From Rhodamnia argentea (lineage: Eukaryota; Streptophyta; Magnoliopsida; Myrtales; Myrtaceae), in the NCBI RefSeq assembly GCF_020921035.1, contig NC_063159.1, positions 8,100,501 through 8,164,500 on the forward strand: a DNA stretch of 64,000 nucleotides. The letters are read 5' to 3'. Below, piece by piece: positions 46,101 through 56,789 of the stretch (its first letter is position 1; each line of letters begins with the position of its first letter). The notes beneath the pieces are model-generated. The model saw nothing but the letters and a program-made list of their open reading frames with translations. It was not told the DNA's origin and made no database searches. A program made the position numbers and the translations under genes.

Positions 46101-49100
46101 TATCCTAGGGGAAGACAATGTTTGTTAAGTAATAGGATTGCGTCCAGTTATATCCTACTATTACGTGATGTACAAGTTAGCGACTAAATGTTCACAGTGT
46201 GTTTAAAATTATACTCTCCTGTCCTTTGTAATGCATTCTCATCTCTCTACTATTTGCGTGTGCATTAGCCAAAAAGATTTTAGTATTTGAATGACCAGAA
46301 AAGCCTTGCAATACCAGCCAAAAGTAGTCAATATTTTTAATTCAGTGAAAAACTGCGAAGTTGTTTGGGGTGTCTCTAAATGCTAATTTTGACATGTTTT
46401 AAGGGGGTTAATATCACAGAAAACCCCAAACTGGTACACCTGTGATAGATTTACCCCAAACTATTTTTTTAACCACAAAAATCCCCGAACCGGTACACTT
46501 GTGACAAATTTACCCGAAGCTGGTACATCTATGACAAATTTACCCTTCGTTAGTTTTCGATAAATCTAACTGTCAAATTGCAGAGTTGGATGACACGTGG
46601 CGGTTGATAGGTATACCATTTTGGGGTTTTTGCCCTTTGTTTATCACAAGTTTATCAATTTGGGGTTTTTCGTAATATTAATTCAATTTAATGTGGGATA
46701 AATTTGTCACAAGTGTACCAGTTTAGGGCCTTTCGTGGTCAAAAGAATTAATTTAGGGTAAATTTGTCACAAATATACCAGTTATGGTTTTTGGTAGTCA
46801 AAAAAATAGTTTGTGGTAAATTTGTCACAGGTGTACCAGTTTGGGGTTTTTTGTGGTCAAAAAAATAGTTTGGGGTAAATTTGTTACAAGTGTACCAATT
46901 TTGAGATTTTTCATGGTAATAATCCTTTTTAAGGAGTTAATTGTTTGATTTAAATAGGTGTCGCGTTCCACTTTAGAAAGTAAAACGTAATAGCCAAAAG
47001 TTGAAAGTCAAAAGCGAAATCACACACCCACTAAGTATGTATATAGGCCAAAGTTGGTACTTGGTGTTTGTGTTGTTTGAGAGACAGAGAGGTTTCTAGC
47101 TGGAGTGATGCTCGGCCATGATCACTTGCAAGGAATCCCTTGATTTTATCTGATGTCTTCGTCAGATGAATGTGGTGAAATGCATTTGACCTTGGAACAA
47201 TAATGCACCTTTTCTTCTAGGTCTGGAATCTGTTCACATTCATGTTGCACATGACATTTTTTTACAGCCTTTTTCATTTCAAAATGAAGATTGATAGCTC
47301 ATCTCTTTTTCGTTAACCATGCAGTATTTTTCTGATATTTTTCCATCTATAGTTATATCATTGTTGAAACTTTTTTTTGCTTTCATATATCTTTGTGAAG
47401 TACTATTGATATTGGATTGTAGCACTGCAGACAGAATGAGCCATGTCTATTGTGGTAATTTTTTTTTTATAAAACTATTTTTGGTCATTGATAACTCTGG
47501 TCATGGACCATTTGTTTTTGCATAACTTCATGGCATACCCAGATGTATTGTACTTATGAGATTAGAGGTTCTACTTGCCCTAATTTATGATTAATTAAGG
47601 ACTTTATAAATATCCTTCATCCGCTGTCGCTGCTGATTGTCTGGAACTTAGATTGAACATCAATGTTTATGTACTTGAAGGATTTCCTTGCTAAGGTGTA
47701 TGTATTGAAAGTTAATCTTACAAGATGCGACATTCGAGATCGCTTCATTATCATAGGTAATTGAGATGTGAGGGCTGAATCATTGAGCCTTGTAACTGAT
47801 CCGGCAGAACTCTTTTCATCAGGATATTGATCTATACACGACCTGTTCACTTGTTTCCTTGCTACCACAAGCAATGAGAAATCGCATGGGAATGAAGCTA
47901 GGAGAGCAGAAAAGGATTGCTGAATCAGGTGCACTATCTAATTTTCGTATCGGTGGGTGGGATGTGGCAGTAAGCATTGGGTAGGCCGGTTCCTGTCGAA
48001 CTAGTTTGGTTCTCATTTCCGGGAAGCTAGAACCGTCTAGGACCAATTTGGTTCCCCGTTCAGGCCTTACAACCGCCAGCTCTACCCGGGAGCCGGTCCA
48101 ACCAGTCCGGTTCCTGGGTTGAAGTGGTTCTTTGAAGCCTTTATTTAAGAAAGAGAGAATTGCACTCACCGAGATTTTAATCATTGTTTCAATATTGACA
48201 AATAACCACTTGACCAAGGACAATTTTTATAGTCAAATGATGTGACTTTTATCATTTATTATGATTTTTTTGCTTTTTACCCAAAACATTAAAATGGGCC
48301 TCTTTCCAGGTAGAACTGGACTAGTTCCAAATTTTCGGAATCGGGATTCACAGGATAGCTTCCCGGTTCTAGGTCGGGTACCGACTCACCTTGGCACTAA
48401 TCACCCTAGGGGGATGTTCTGCTTGACGTATCATTTTAGATATAGTTGTTTTTGGAGTTGTTTTGCTTGTACTTATAGCAAATGATGCATCAGAATTTCT
48501 AGTTATGACTATTTTATCCTTGTATACTCTGTTGCAACGATGGAGATAGTCATCCCGGGTTCCTGATGATGCTAATCAAAGTAAGATGATCACATATCTC
48601 GTGTTATATAAGTGACAAGATCACTTTGATAATTTAAGTTATAAGATGGCCGAAGATCTCTGAAGGATCATTGATGGGACCAGCCTTCTTGCGACAGTGG
48701 CATGTGATTGCAGACATGAGATATGTCTTGTTGGCCCTAAATTTCACATGAGAATTTGCCATACGTGATTGGTTTTCTGATTATAATGGTGGTTTTTACT
48801 GTCATTTTTTAGTGCAATCATGGCAATCTAGCTCGAAGATGGCATGAAATAAGTTAATAAAAGAGGTTACTGGATCTGGTGAAGGATGGAAAACCAAACC
48901 TGAACTTTATGTGCATACTCTTTGCAGGTCGAGTAGTGTGTGATATCAAGATCAGCTCAAGAGAAGAGGCAGCGAAATGCATGCAGAAGGTTCTCCGGCG
49001 GACCGTGATGATGTCGAGTGCGAGGCAGGCAGTGTCGGGTTTCCTGACTACTGGTGGTCTCAATGCTGTTAGGTATCTCGGCAGGAAGATGGCCAAGGCT

Positions 49101-49112
49101 TGGAAGTCCTAA
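43143..49112 (+). CDS. TAM41: Mitochondrial phosphatidate cytidylyltransferase, TAM41 family
   Basis: It makes CDP-diacylglycerol from phosphatidic acid and CTP on the matrix side of the inner mitochondrial membrane, the first committed step to cardiolipin. Ten exons are 43143-43259, 43357-43413, 43508-43570, 43660-43728, 43869-43961, 45066-45170, 45245-45322, 45897-46025, 47823-47928 and 48928-49112. All phases agree, giving 333 residues, the usual length. The nucleotidyltransferase signature is VYGSTLHPNN followed by MVDYILGV. Later blocks include NRDHYASWM, VHFNPFVTW, KYGVVRM and AAVSAALLLLP. The C-terminus is ISSREEAAKCMQKVLRRTVM to LGRKMAKAWKS. The start MTSAEEVKRDELAGFL fits the plant family; no strong presequence is visible. 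Introns 5, 8 and 9 carry inserted elements. Confidence 0.92.
44223..44370. repeat. Small MITE in TAM41 intron 5
   Basis: The inverted repeats AATGGATTTAGCAAATGATG and, inverted from the right, AATGGATTTACTAAATGATG are about 65 bp apart. Weaker mirrored sequence continues outward. The element lies within intron 43962-45065. The family is not seen elsewhere in the window. Confidence 0.5.
46405..46926. mobile_element. Mutator-like long-inverted-repeat element, copy C (best preserved), in TAM41 intron 8
   Basis: The ends GGTTAATATCACAGAAAACC and, inverted, GGATTATTACCATGAAAAAT mirror each other, and the arms stay mirrored for some 200 bp. Each arm is built of a repeated phrase like GGTACACTTGTGACAAATTT. 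The centre carries GACACGTGGCGGTTG with a perfect G-box at 46594-46599. The flanks TTTTAAGGG (46397-46405) and TTTTAAGGA (46927-46935) are a near-perfect 9-bp target duplication, typical of Mutator-like elements. There is no transposase. Confidence 0.7.
47960..48420. repeat. GGTTCC-type foldback element, copy 3, in TAM41 intron 9
   Basis: The left arm (CCGGTTCCTGTCGAACTAGT) and right arm (GAACTGGACTAGTTCC) are inverted relatives. Both contain CTTCCCGG / CCGGGAAG words. It lies between the last two coding exons and leaves their splice sites intact. Confidence 0.5.
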
Positions 49113-50065
49113 ATTCATAGCTTATCTTACCTAGTGAACCTAAATTTTAGCTAAAGTTTAGGAAAAGAGACACACGTAGATGGGTTTTTCCGGGGATGCT
49201 TATCTTCTTGTTCCTTTGCGGTTCATGGTTATGCGAACTGTCAGTAATTGATTTGCTGTGCAATTTGAACAAATTTATTTTGATTTTCTGTGCAAGAACT
49301 GTATTGTTACTCTCGCTCCCATTGGGAAGACATAAAAGCTTAAGAAGGAGAGGACGGAGCAAGATTGACGAATCACGGGAAATTTTGGTGTGCTGTATAG
49401 TTTGCTCTGTCTCGTTTTGCTGCAGTGTCAGTATCCCCGGAATTCGTTCAGACGATTGATGGTTGACAGAGGGAAATGGCGAAATTAGAGAGCTCTTATT
49501 GGGGAAACGACCAATTCGTCAAAAAGCTATGTGATGGACCATCTTGATTGAAACTATGGATTCGGTGCCACTTATTCCTTGCCGCGATTTGCAGTGAACC
49601 GGCATTTTTATTGCCAGATATCAGCTGTCATCATAGAAAAGCAAGAGACATCGATAAAGACGCCTTCAACCGTGCCGCATCGAAATTCTTTGCGCGAACT
49701 CACCTGAAACCGATCGGAAGGAGTGACGCTGAACTAACAGAAATATGCACGGGTTAACCGCGAAAGATCGTCTAGCAGAACGACCAAAATACAAGGGGGT
49801 CCTTCTTGGATATCTTACCCTATCAATTGTGCCCTCTCATGTCATGTACTTTAGGATTGAGCGACACCAGGAAAATGGCAAAAAGAATGGATGTTCGCTA
49901 TGTGGCCCTCATGTGTTAAACCGCGAGCAATTAATCCATGTTAATCCCTAGTCAAAGGGACTATGATCAAGGCTTGATATGATGGATGAGATTTTCCACA
50001 AGAAGTACTTCTAACATTTAATTTTAGGACTTAAAAACGATATAAATCGAGTAATCAAGTAGGGG
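49113..50065. other. 3' flank of TAM41 and intergenic DNA
   Basis: The first 300 bp or so are likely the TAM41 3' UTR. No supported gene or bounded repeat follows before the element at 50075. Confidence 0.45.
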
Positions 50066-50502
50066 ATAAATATGAAGTAAAATTATTCAAAAAAGTCCTA
50101 AACCTATTGTATGTGTACCAATTCAGTCCTATACTTTTTAATTTGGCCAATTTATTCTTGAACCTTTTAACAATTTGTCAATATAGTCCATCCAACTAAT
50201 TTTGACAGAAAGTCGCTGACGTGAGCGCTATCCTACTTAACATGGCCCGCGTTGACATGTACAATTTTCTGATAATTTTTATTGAAGTTTTCATTTTTCA
50301 ATGTCAATGTCGGTGCGCGGTTGTGCCACGCAGGACGCACGGCTTCCATGTCGGTGATTTCCGATCAAACTTGACTTAATAGACTATATCGGCAAATTAT
50401 CAAAAGGCTTGAGACTAAATCGGCCGAATTATAAGGTTTATAACTGAATTAGCACAAAAGAATTGCGTTTAGGATTTTTTTATAATTGTCCCAATAAATA
50501 TG
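50066..50502. mobile_element. Complete inverted-repeat element with a 9-bp target duplication
   Basis: A perfect direct repeat ATAAATATG lies at 50066-50074 and 50494-50502. Between them is a 419-bp element whose ends mirror each other: AAAATTATTCAAAAAAGTCC at left, and ACAATTATAAAAAAATCCTA read inverted from the right. The arms carry phrases such as CCAATTCAGTCCTATACTTT and their inverse. There is no open frame of note. The 9-bp duplication and long imperfect arms point to a Mutator-like MITE. Partial relatives occur at 8440-8610, 50830-51000, 52647-53475, 54240-54630 and 54830-54960. Confidence 0.75.
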
Positions 50503-52646
50503 TTATTTCGTATAACGGATCAATCAAAAGTTTGAGTCTTTTCTTGAGCATGAAGCTTATCTTAGTATATATCGACTCTGAAGCGTTTTTATCAATTTGG
50601 TATGACCCAATCATTAGAATTGGCCGCTCTACTAAGAGAATTGATTGAAGCTGAGAGAATGAAACGAAGAATATCTCATCCTACCCCGGAAAACCCCACA
50701 ACTGGAGGCTGTCGCCGACCCCGGACATGAGGCCGGCGACGGTCCCTGGTCGACTTAAGCCCGGGTATGATGGCCATGGCGGCTATGGCCAAGCTCCGAT
50801 ATAGAGCTTTCTTGGCTTGCCGGCAAAATTATCAAGAAAGTCCTCAATCTATCATACATGTCAATTCAGTCCTACACCTTTTCACGTTTTGTTAATGTAG
50901 TCCATTTCGGCCAGGCGTTGCTGATGTGGATGCCGACCATTTTACGTAGCATGATCAATACTGACGTGGACAAAATTTGTTATTATTATTTAATAATTTT
51001 TTGAATTTTTTTATATTCTAATTTATTTAAAAATTTAAAAATTTTCTCTTTTTTTTTTTTTTTTCCTTCTTCCTTTGCCATGCCTTGGCGATAGCCAGAA
51101 GATGTTGCCCCTCGCCAGTAGTTGCCTTTGGTCGGTCGCCAGCCATCGTCGAGGCTCGGCGGCTCACGGAGGAAGAATGAAAAGAAAAGAAAGAAAAAAA
51201 AAATAACATAAAAATTTCAAAAAACATTAATGAATTAATAAATTTTATCCACACCAGTGCCAACTCAGCTCGAGCTTGTGAGGCCTCACTGTCACGACCT
51301 GCAAACAATCTCGCCACAAACACAGACAAAGATGAGGGAGAGCACCGTGGGTAGTGTCAAGTTCTAATAAATGGATAGTTAATGGGTTGGGGTTGTAAGT
51401 GTAACTATATATCGGTTGTGAATGGGTATTTAAATTCAGTCACAATCCATTTAGCTTATTAAGGTGACTAGTTGAGTCAACGAGATGGCTTTAAAATAAT
51501 TTATATCTCTTTAATAATTTTTATTATATTTATTATATTTTTTATTTTATTTTCTTTTACCTTTTTTTTCCCTACAAAGCCAGTAGCGGGCAAGAGTCGC
51601 GGCACGGCCCTTACAAGCAACCAATGAGGGCTCTGTGGCTCTCGCCCAAAGTCCAGTGAGGATTAGCCAACGGCCCTTGCCGGACTTAAAAGGAAAAAAA
51701 ATTGTCCATAGTGTTCTAGGAACATATTTTAATTTAAAAATTTATAAGAAGCAAGTTTTCCCATATCGGATTAAATATTAAAGTGTTTTAGCAATATGGA
51801 TTGAGTCGGCATAGGTCAATTTGGATTAGACCACTTATGATCCGACCCTCTTGACCCGTTTGATAGGTTTAGTATTTGATACAGACAATAAAGTTGAGTA
51901 TGTTGCTGTTTGGTGTTACCCTTATCAAGTTAGATGCAAACATGGCCCCAAGAGGCAAAAGCATTGACATCGCATGGTAGACCAATGCAGATGACTTTTA
52001 AACGTCATATAATTTAAGTCTTGAAATGCCGGGAACGTACAATAAAAGTCCGGTATCTCATATAGAGAACCTTGTTAGATAAAATGCGCAAAGCCTAACC
52101 CAGTAACATAAGTTCGAACCACACCCACCTTCTCTAAAAAGCTTTAGGCGTTGAAATTAGGAGTCAATTTTCTCTTTTAATTGCTTAATCCCTCGCACGT
52201 GCATCATGACATAGACCTAGGATGATTTAATGAAAGGCTGGACAGATTTAAGCTTAAATATGTCCTGCTGGCACCAGCCGGGTTAAGGAAAAGGTGGCGG
52301 CAAGCAGAAACAAAAGCCAGGCCGTGGCGTTGACAACTTTTGCAGCATTTACTAAGGAGCAAAGTACAGATGCAGTCGTGTGTGTGTGCTCATATGACCC
52401 CGTTTTTCAGGTCGTACCCGTGCTATGTCTATTGCACTCATGATCCCATTCAATCCCACAAGAACAAAATGACCAAAAAAAAAAAAAAATCTCCATGAAA
52501 CTAAAAATCGATTTGACCAAAGGTCATTATAGGCATTAAATAACATGAGTTATGTGGTCGGCAATTGTTATTTTCGACCCCGATTCATGATAATTCTGAA
52601 CAATGACGTAAATTGATTTCAACATGCTTTACACAAGTTTCGAATT
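50503..52646. other. Repeat-derived intergenic DNA
   Basis: It contains a half copy of the previous element (about 50830-51000), a GC-rich patch near 51070-51180 and a relative of the UTP5-intron repeat (about 51360-51870). The rest (51890-52646) is unidentified. The 100-aa minus-strand frame 51027-51329 is low complexity and not called. No gene is supported. Confidence 0.45.
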
Positions 52647-53475
52647 TAGAAATTGTCCTGTCAATCCTATTCCTCTTTGTGCAGATGCTAATATAGTCTT
52701 AAACTTTTCAATTTTATCAATTTAATTTTGAATTAATACCATAGAAAACTCCAAACTTATGACAAATTCACTTCCAATTATTTTTTTAGCCTCTAAAAAT
52801 CTCAAATTGGTATACTTATGACAAATTTACTCTAAATTAATACACTTATGACAAATTTACCATCCGTTAGTTTTTATTAAATCTAATTGTCAAATTGCTA
52901 AGTTAGATGGCATGTGGCGGTTCAAAGTAGTATCACTTTGGGATTTTTACCCTTTATTTGTCACATGTTTATTAATTTGGAATTTTTTTTTGTGATATTA
53001 ATCCAATTTAACTGAGGGTAAATTTGTCATAGGTATACCGGCTTAGGATTTTTCTTGCTCAAAAAAATTATTTTATGATAAATTTGTCACAAAAGTACCA
53101 ATTTAGGATAATCAAAAAAATATTTTGAGGTAAATTTATCATAAGTGCATTGGTTTGGTATTTTTTGTGGTCAAAAAATAATTTTGGGTAAATTTTTCAC
53201 GGATATATCAATTTGAGGTTTTCCATGGTATTAACTTTTTAATTCTAAACCTTTGTGCGAAATTTCGATATAGTCATTTCGATCATTTTTTACTAGAAAC
53301 TGTTGATGTGGTAATATGTCACTTAGGATAACCGACTATGACCGAACCGCCACGTGAGCAATATAGGGCGAAAAATGATCGGAAGAACCACATTGTAATT
53401 TCGCGCAAAGGTATAGAATTAAATTGGTAAAATTGAAAAGTTTAGGACTGATTGGATAATTTTTCTGTAAATTAA
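52647..53475. mobile_element. Nested pair: 9-bp-duplication element interrupted by Mutator-like copy D
   Basis: The outer element has its arms at 52647-52732 and 53237-53475, with mirrored phrases (AATATAGTCTTAAACTTTTC at left, AAAAGTTTAGGACTGATTGG at right). It is split by a copy of the G-box family at about 52733-53236 (ends TTAATACCATAG and, inverted, GTTAATACCATGG). At the centre of the inner copy the G-box has become CATGTG (52911-52916). Flanks TTTAATTTTGAA and TTTAATTCTAAA look like a worn duplication. The G-box family therefore inserted after the other. Confidence 0.65.
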
Positions 53476-53495
53476 GTAAAAAATGGATTCTTTAT

Positions 53496-53921
53496 TGGGT
53501 TAATACTACGAAAAATTTCAAACTAGTACACATGTGATAAATTTACCAAAGACTAAATTTTTACTACAAAAAACTTCAAATTGGTACACTTGTGATAAAT
53601 TTATTTCGAACTAATTTTTTTATCATCAAAAACTCTAGACCGGTACATTTATGACACATTTACCTTTAGTTAATTTTCGTTAAATTTGGTTATTACCATG
53701 AATACTCCAAATTGATATACTTGTGACAAACGGAAGGTAAAAATCCCAAACCGGTACATCTGTAAACTGTCACTTGTCGTCTAACTCAACAATTTGACGG
53801 TATAGTTTAATGAAAACTAATAGAATATAAATTTTTCACAAGTATATCAATTTGAAAATTTTAATTTAAAGTAGATTTGTTATAAGTGTACCGATTTAAA
53901 GTTTTTTGTGATATAATCCCA
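53496..53921. mobile_element. Mutator-like long-inverted-repeat element, copy E
   Basis: It begins GGGTTAATACTACG and ends GTGATATAATCCC. It carries the same mirrored phrases as the other copies, with the centre in the opposite orientation (CACTTGTCGTC at 53771-53781, the decayed G-box). It lies only 20 bp from the nested pair, so this stretch is an insertion hotspot. Confidence 0.6.
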
Positions 53922-54291
53922 TCATATTCAAATTTGAGCAGTTTTGTATGAGCATGAATTTTAGTGCTAATTGTGCAAAAAAAAAAAAAAGGAAAGGAAG
54001 GAAAGGGGAAGTAAAACAGAAGTCATGCATCAAGCGCATCTATGTCCATACGTAAAAGCCAATGAATGGAACTATACAAGGCGACAATTTCCGCGGATCC
54101 AATGACGGCGGTCAAACTAGATTCCTTTTGACCAAATAAAAAAAAAACTTGATTCAAAAGTCTATTCCAAATTCTTTCCATTCCTCCTCATCATTTCTCC
54201 ATCTGAAAACACTGACTTAAGCATTGAAGAGTCGCTCGAAATGGGCACCGGTGCTAAAGGTAACCGAATAGATTGAATTAACACAAATATA

Positions 54292-54578
54292 AAAAATTTA
54301 AGATTAATATCACGAAAAATTTCAAATCGATATATCTGCGATAAATTTGTCAAAAATTATATTTTCGATTTATCCAAAACTATTTTTTTGACCTAAAAAA
54401 ATCATAAATTGGTACACTCGTAATAAGTTTACTCTAAACTAATTTTTTTTTACCACAAAAAACTCCAAATTGGTATACCTGTGACAAATTTACCTTCCGT
54501 TAAATTGGATTAATATAATGAAAAATTTCAAACTGATACACATGAGATTTTTTATGGTATTAACCTAAAAATTTAAGA
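54292..54578. mobile_element. Mutator-like element, copy F, short internal-deletion form with a 12-bp duplication
   Basis: The same 12 bp, AAAAATTTAAGA, flank the element at 54292-54303 and 54567-54578. The body starts TTAATATCACG and ends GGTATTAACCT. At about 263 bp it lacks the central G-box segment. It interrupts another partial copy of the 9-bp-duplication family (about 54240-54630), a second case of the same nesting order. Confidence 0.65.
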
Positions 54579-54630
54579 TTCAATTGAAAAAGAAAAATTT
54601 AGGAATGAATTGGTATAATTGTAATAATTT

Positions 54631-55871
54631 TATAACGTGTTTTTGGTAAAACCCAACCCCTCGCCCAAGTTCTCTTCTCTTCTCGTTGTCCGCTATTACC
54701 TCGTCCTTTCATAATTTTCCGATTGAAGAAAACTTTCCCAAAGTCAACTTCCTTGCTTTTCTACTAAGGCAACTAACCTTTGCCACTTCACATCCGTTTG
54801 ACAACTCTTCAAAATATTCAGGGTTAAATTGATACAAATTTTTTCTTTAGACCATATTAACAAATTAGTCAAAGAATTTTGTACTTAATTGACATAATTA
54901 AAAAAATTAGAACTGAATTAGATATCGTATAAAAGGTTTAGAAAGTTTTGGACAATTATCCTGTGAAAATGTGTATATATGACGCCATCTAAACCTCCTA
55001 AAAGGGATTCGCCAAAAAGCGAGATCTAGACCGCCTTACCCTTTACTAAGCTCACTCCTTTCGGATGTGTTACTAGCCCGTAACACTTATTCAAAAAACA
55101 AAATCCGACGTCGTTAAAATCTTGTCATTTTGAACGATACGGGAAATAGGTCAAGACTATCCGCGAATAAATTCGCCGTCATCACTACCACCCGATGTAT
55201 CCCCGCGCGCAAGCAAGATGGGGGCAGACACTATCATAGCAACATAATGCCTTTGTATTGTACATGGTAATATGCCGTTCTTGTCTCGTTATGTGGCACA
55301 AAGTGAGGCCCTAATTCCTCCTTTCCCTTATCTTTTTCCAAGCAAGCAAGTGGTCAAGAACATACCCTTGAATTTTTTTGTCTGATCTTCTCTATTCAAC
55401 CCCCGTTCTCCCTACCACTTTTCCATCTATTATCTTTATCACAATCTAAACTTACCTAAAATTTAAGGGGAAAAAAAAAAGACCAGACAAGCAAAGCAAA
55501 AGCAAGTGTGCTCACCTGACTGAATCAGAATCTTCTGCAACAACAAGAACTCGCGACAATGGAAATTAAATTTTGGAACATCATATAATAAAAATTGTTA
55601 GCACATTACAGAATCTTTTTTGCTCTGCTACTACAAGGTTACACTCAACGACACCCATCTACGACTACTCCCAAGAACAGTTAGTCATCATCATAATCAC
55701 CATCAGATCTAAAATCAAAGATTACAAGAGAAGAGACGATCTCCACCACCACCCACCTACAAAAGTCGACAGACACCATGAAAAGGAAGGGAACCCTAGA
55801 AGAAAGGTCGGAACTTTGAGCAGCTTTCTCTCTCGCCTCCTTATTCCTAAAAAAAAATTTCAATGGAAAGT
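54631..55871. other. Intergenic DNA and 3' UTR of the GATA gene
   Basis: A half copy of the 9-bp-duplication family lies at about 54830-54960. The last few hundred bases before 55872 are probably the 3' UTR of the GATA factor (minus strand). The 100-aa plus-strand frame 55573-55875 is not supported. Confidence 0.45.
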
Positions 55872-56483
55872 CTAGGCGTAGACAGAGCCGTACGACAGAG
55901 CCATCAAGAGCACCGCGGCTTGCTCGACCTCTCCGAGCTTCGTCCTCTGCCTCTCGTCGCTCAGTCTCTGCATCAGCACTTCCCTCCCCCAGGCCAAGAC
56001 CCTCCGCTTCAAGGAGCCGCCGTTGCCGTTCCCGCCGCCGCCGCTGCCGCTGCGCTTCGCCTTCTTGATCTCCACCCCGACTTTGTTGAGCCCGATCACG
56101 GCCCGCCTCTTCTTCCTGCTCCTGATCCCGCACGCATTGCACAGAGACTGCAAGACCGAAGCACAGATCGATCACAAGCCGCGTCGAAAAATGGGGACAG
56201 CGATCGAGCGAGCGATCGGACCGATCAGCTTACCTTAGGGCCAGCTGGGCCGCCTCGCCAGAGAGGCGTCTTGGAGGTCCCGCAATCGGCGCAGGTCTTC
56301 TTCCCCTCCGCCGAAGCTCCGTCGGAACAGTCCGTCGATCCCTGCAACATCAGCGAAACCAAATCGAGCTGTTTCAGCTGCCTAGCCAGCCGCAAGAAAC
56401 TCCAAGATCTCGACGAGACGAGACGAGCTCGCAAGAAGTTACGATCAGCCCGACCCACTAACCTTTTCACCCGGATCCGGCAT
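55872..56483 (-). CDS. LLM-domain B-class GATA transcription factor (GATA15/16/17 type)
   Basis: A small nuclear transcription factor; this class controls greening, cytokinin-linked development and branching in known plants. Three exons, 56463-56483 (7 codons, MPDPGEK), 56234-56341 (36 codons) and 55872-56147 (92 codons with stop), encode 134 residues, a normal length. I preferred the split start to the longer uninterrupted frame because MPDPGEK joins in phase across GT-AG signals, while the longer frame adds residues without family resemblance. The zinc finger is CADCGTSKTPLWRGGPAGPK plus SLCNACGIRSRKKRR, C-x2-C-x18-C-x2-C as in class B, and is itself split by an intron. A Gly/Asn/Ser linker follows. 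The C-terminus AVLLMALSYGSVYA contains the LLM motif. A GA/CT tract lies upstream. Confidence 0.9.
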
Positions 56484-56728
56484 TTGCGTCGGCCCTCAGC
56501 AAGATCTAGCAGCTCCCCGAAGCCGGCGAAGCACCAGAAACCCTAGTGATCGACCCCCGAGCGTCGCGATCGGGGACGAAGAAGCGATCCCACAGTGAGA
56601 TCTACTGAGCCGAAGTAGACAGGAGGAGCTAGAAGCGATTCAAACCCAGAATGAGGGATCAGAGAGAGAGCAAGACAGAGGTCAGTGATGATCCTGAGGA
56701 AGCTGAAAATGGAGCCAACAAGCGCACA

Positions 56729-56778
56729 GAGAAAGAGAGAGAGAGTGAGACTCTAGAGATAGAGAGAGAGAGAGAGTG
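56729..56778. repeat. (GA)n-rich tract upstream of the GATA gene
   Basis: Two GA runs (about 56729-56742 and 56758-56780) lie 250-295 bp upstream of the GATA ATG; on the sense strand they are CT-rich. They are compatible with BBR/BPC binding or a pyrimidine-rich leader. Confidence 0.6.
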
Positions 56779-56789
56779 AGAGAGGCAAA

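Noticed and set aside
51890-52200. Possible retroelement remnant with TTCGAACC words
   Set aside because: Only short generic words match; no boundaries or coding part to support a call.
21020-54578. Regular spacing of GGTACACTTGTGACAAATTT-like phrases as a possible tandem array or CRISPR-like array
   Set aside because: The phrases are mirrored about a centre and bounded by target duplications, so they are arms of transposable elements; the genome is eukaryotic.
56225-56470. 81-aa minus-strand frame as the GATA start
   Set aside because: It runs through an intron; a 7-codon first exon joined by GT-AG signals gives the expected short N-terminus.
55681-56546. 164-aa and 227-aa frames over the GATA gene
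   Set aside because: Shadow frames of a GC-rich gene; they have no zinc finger or other domain.
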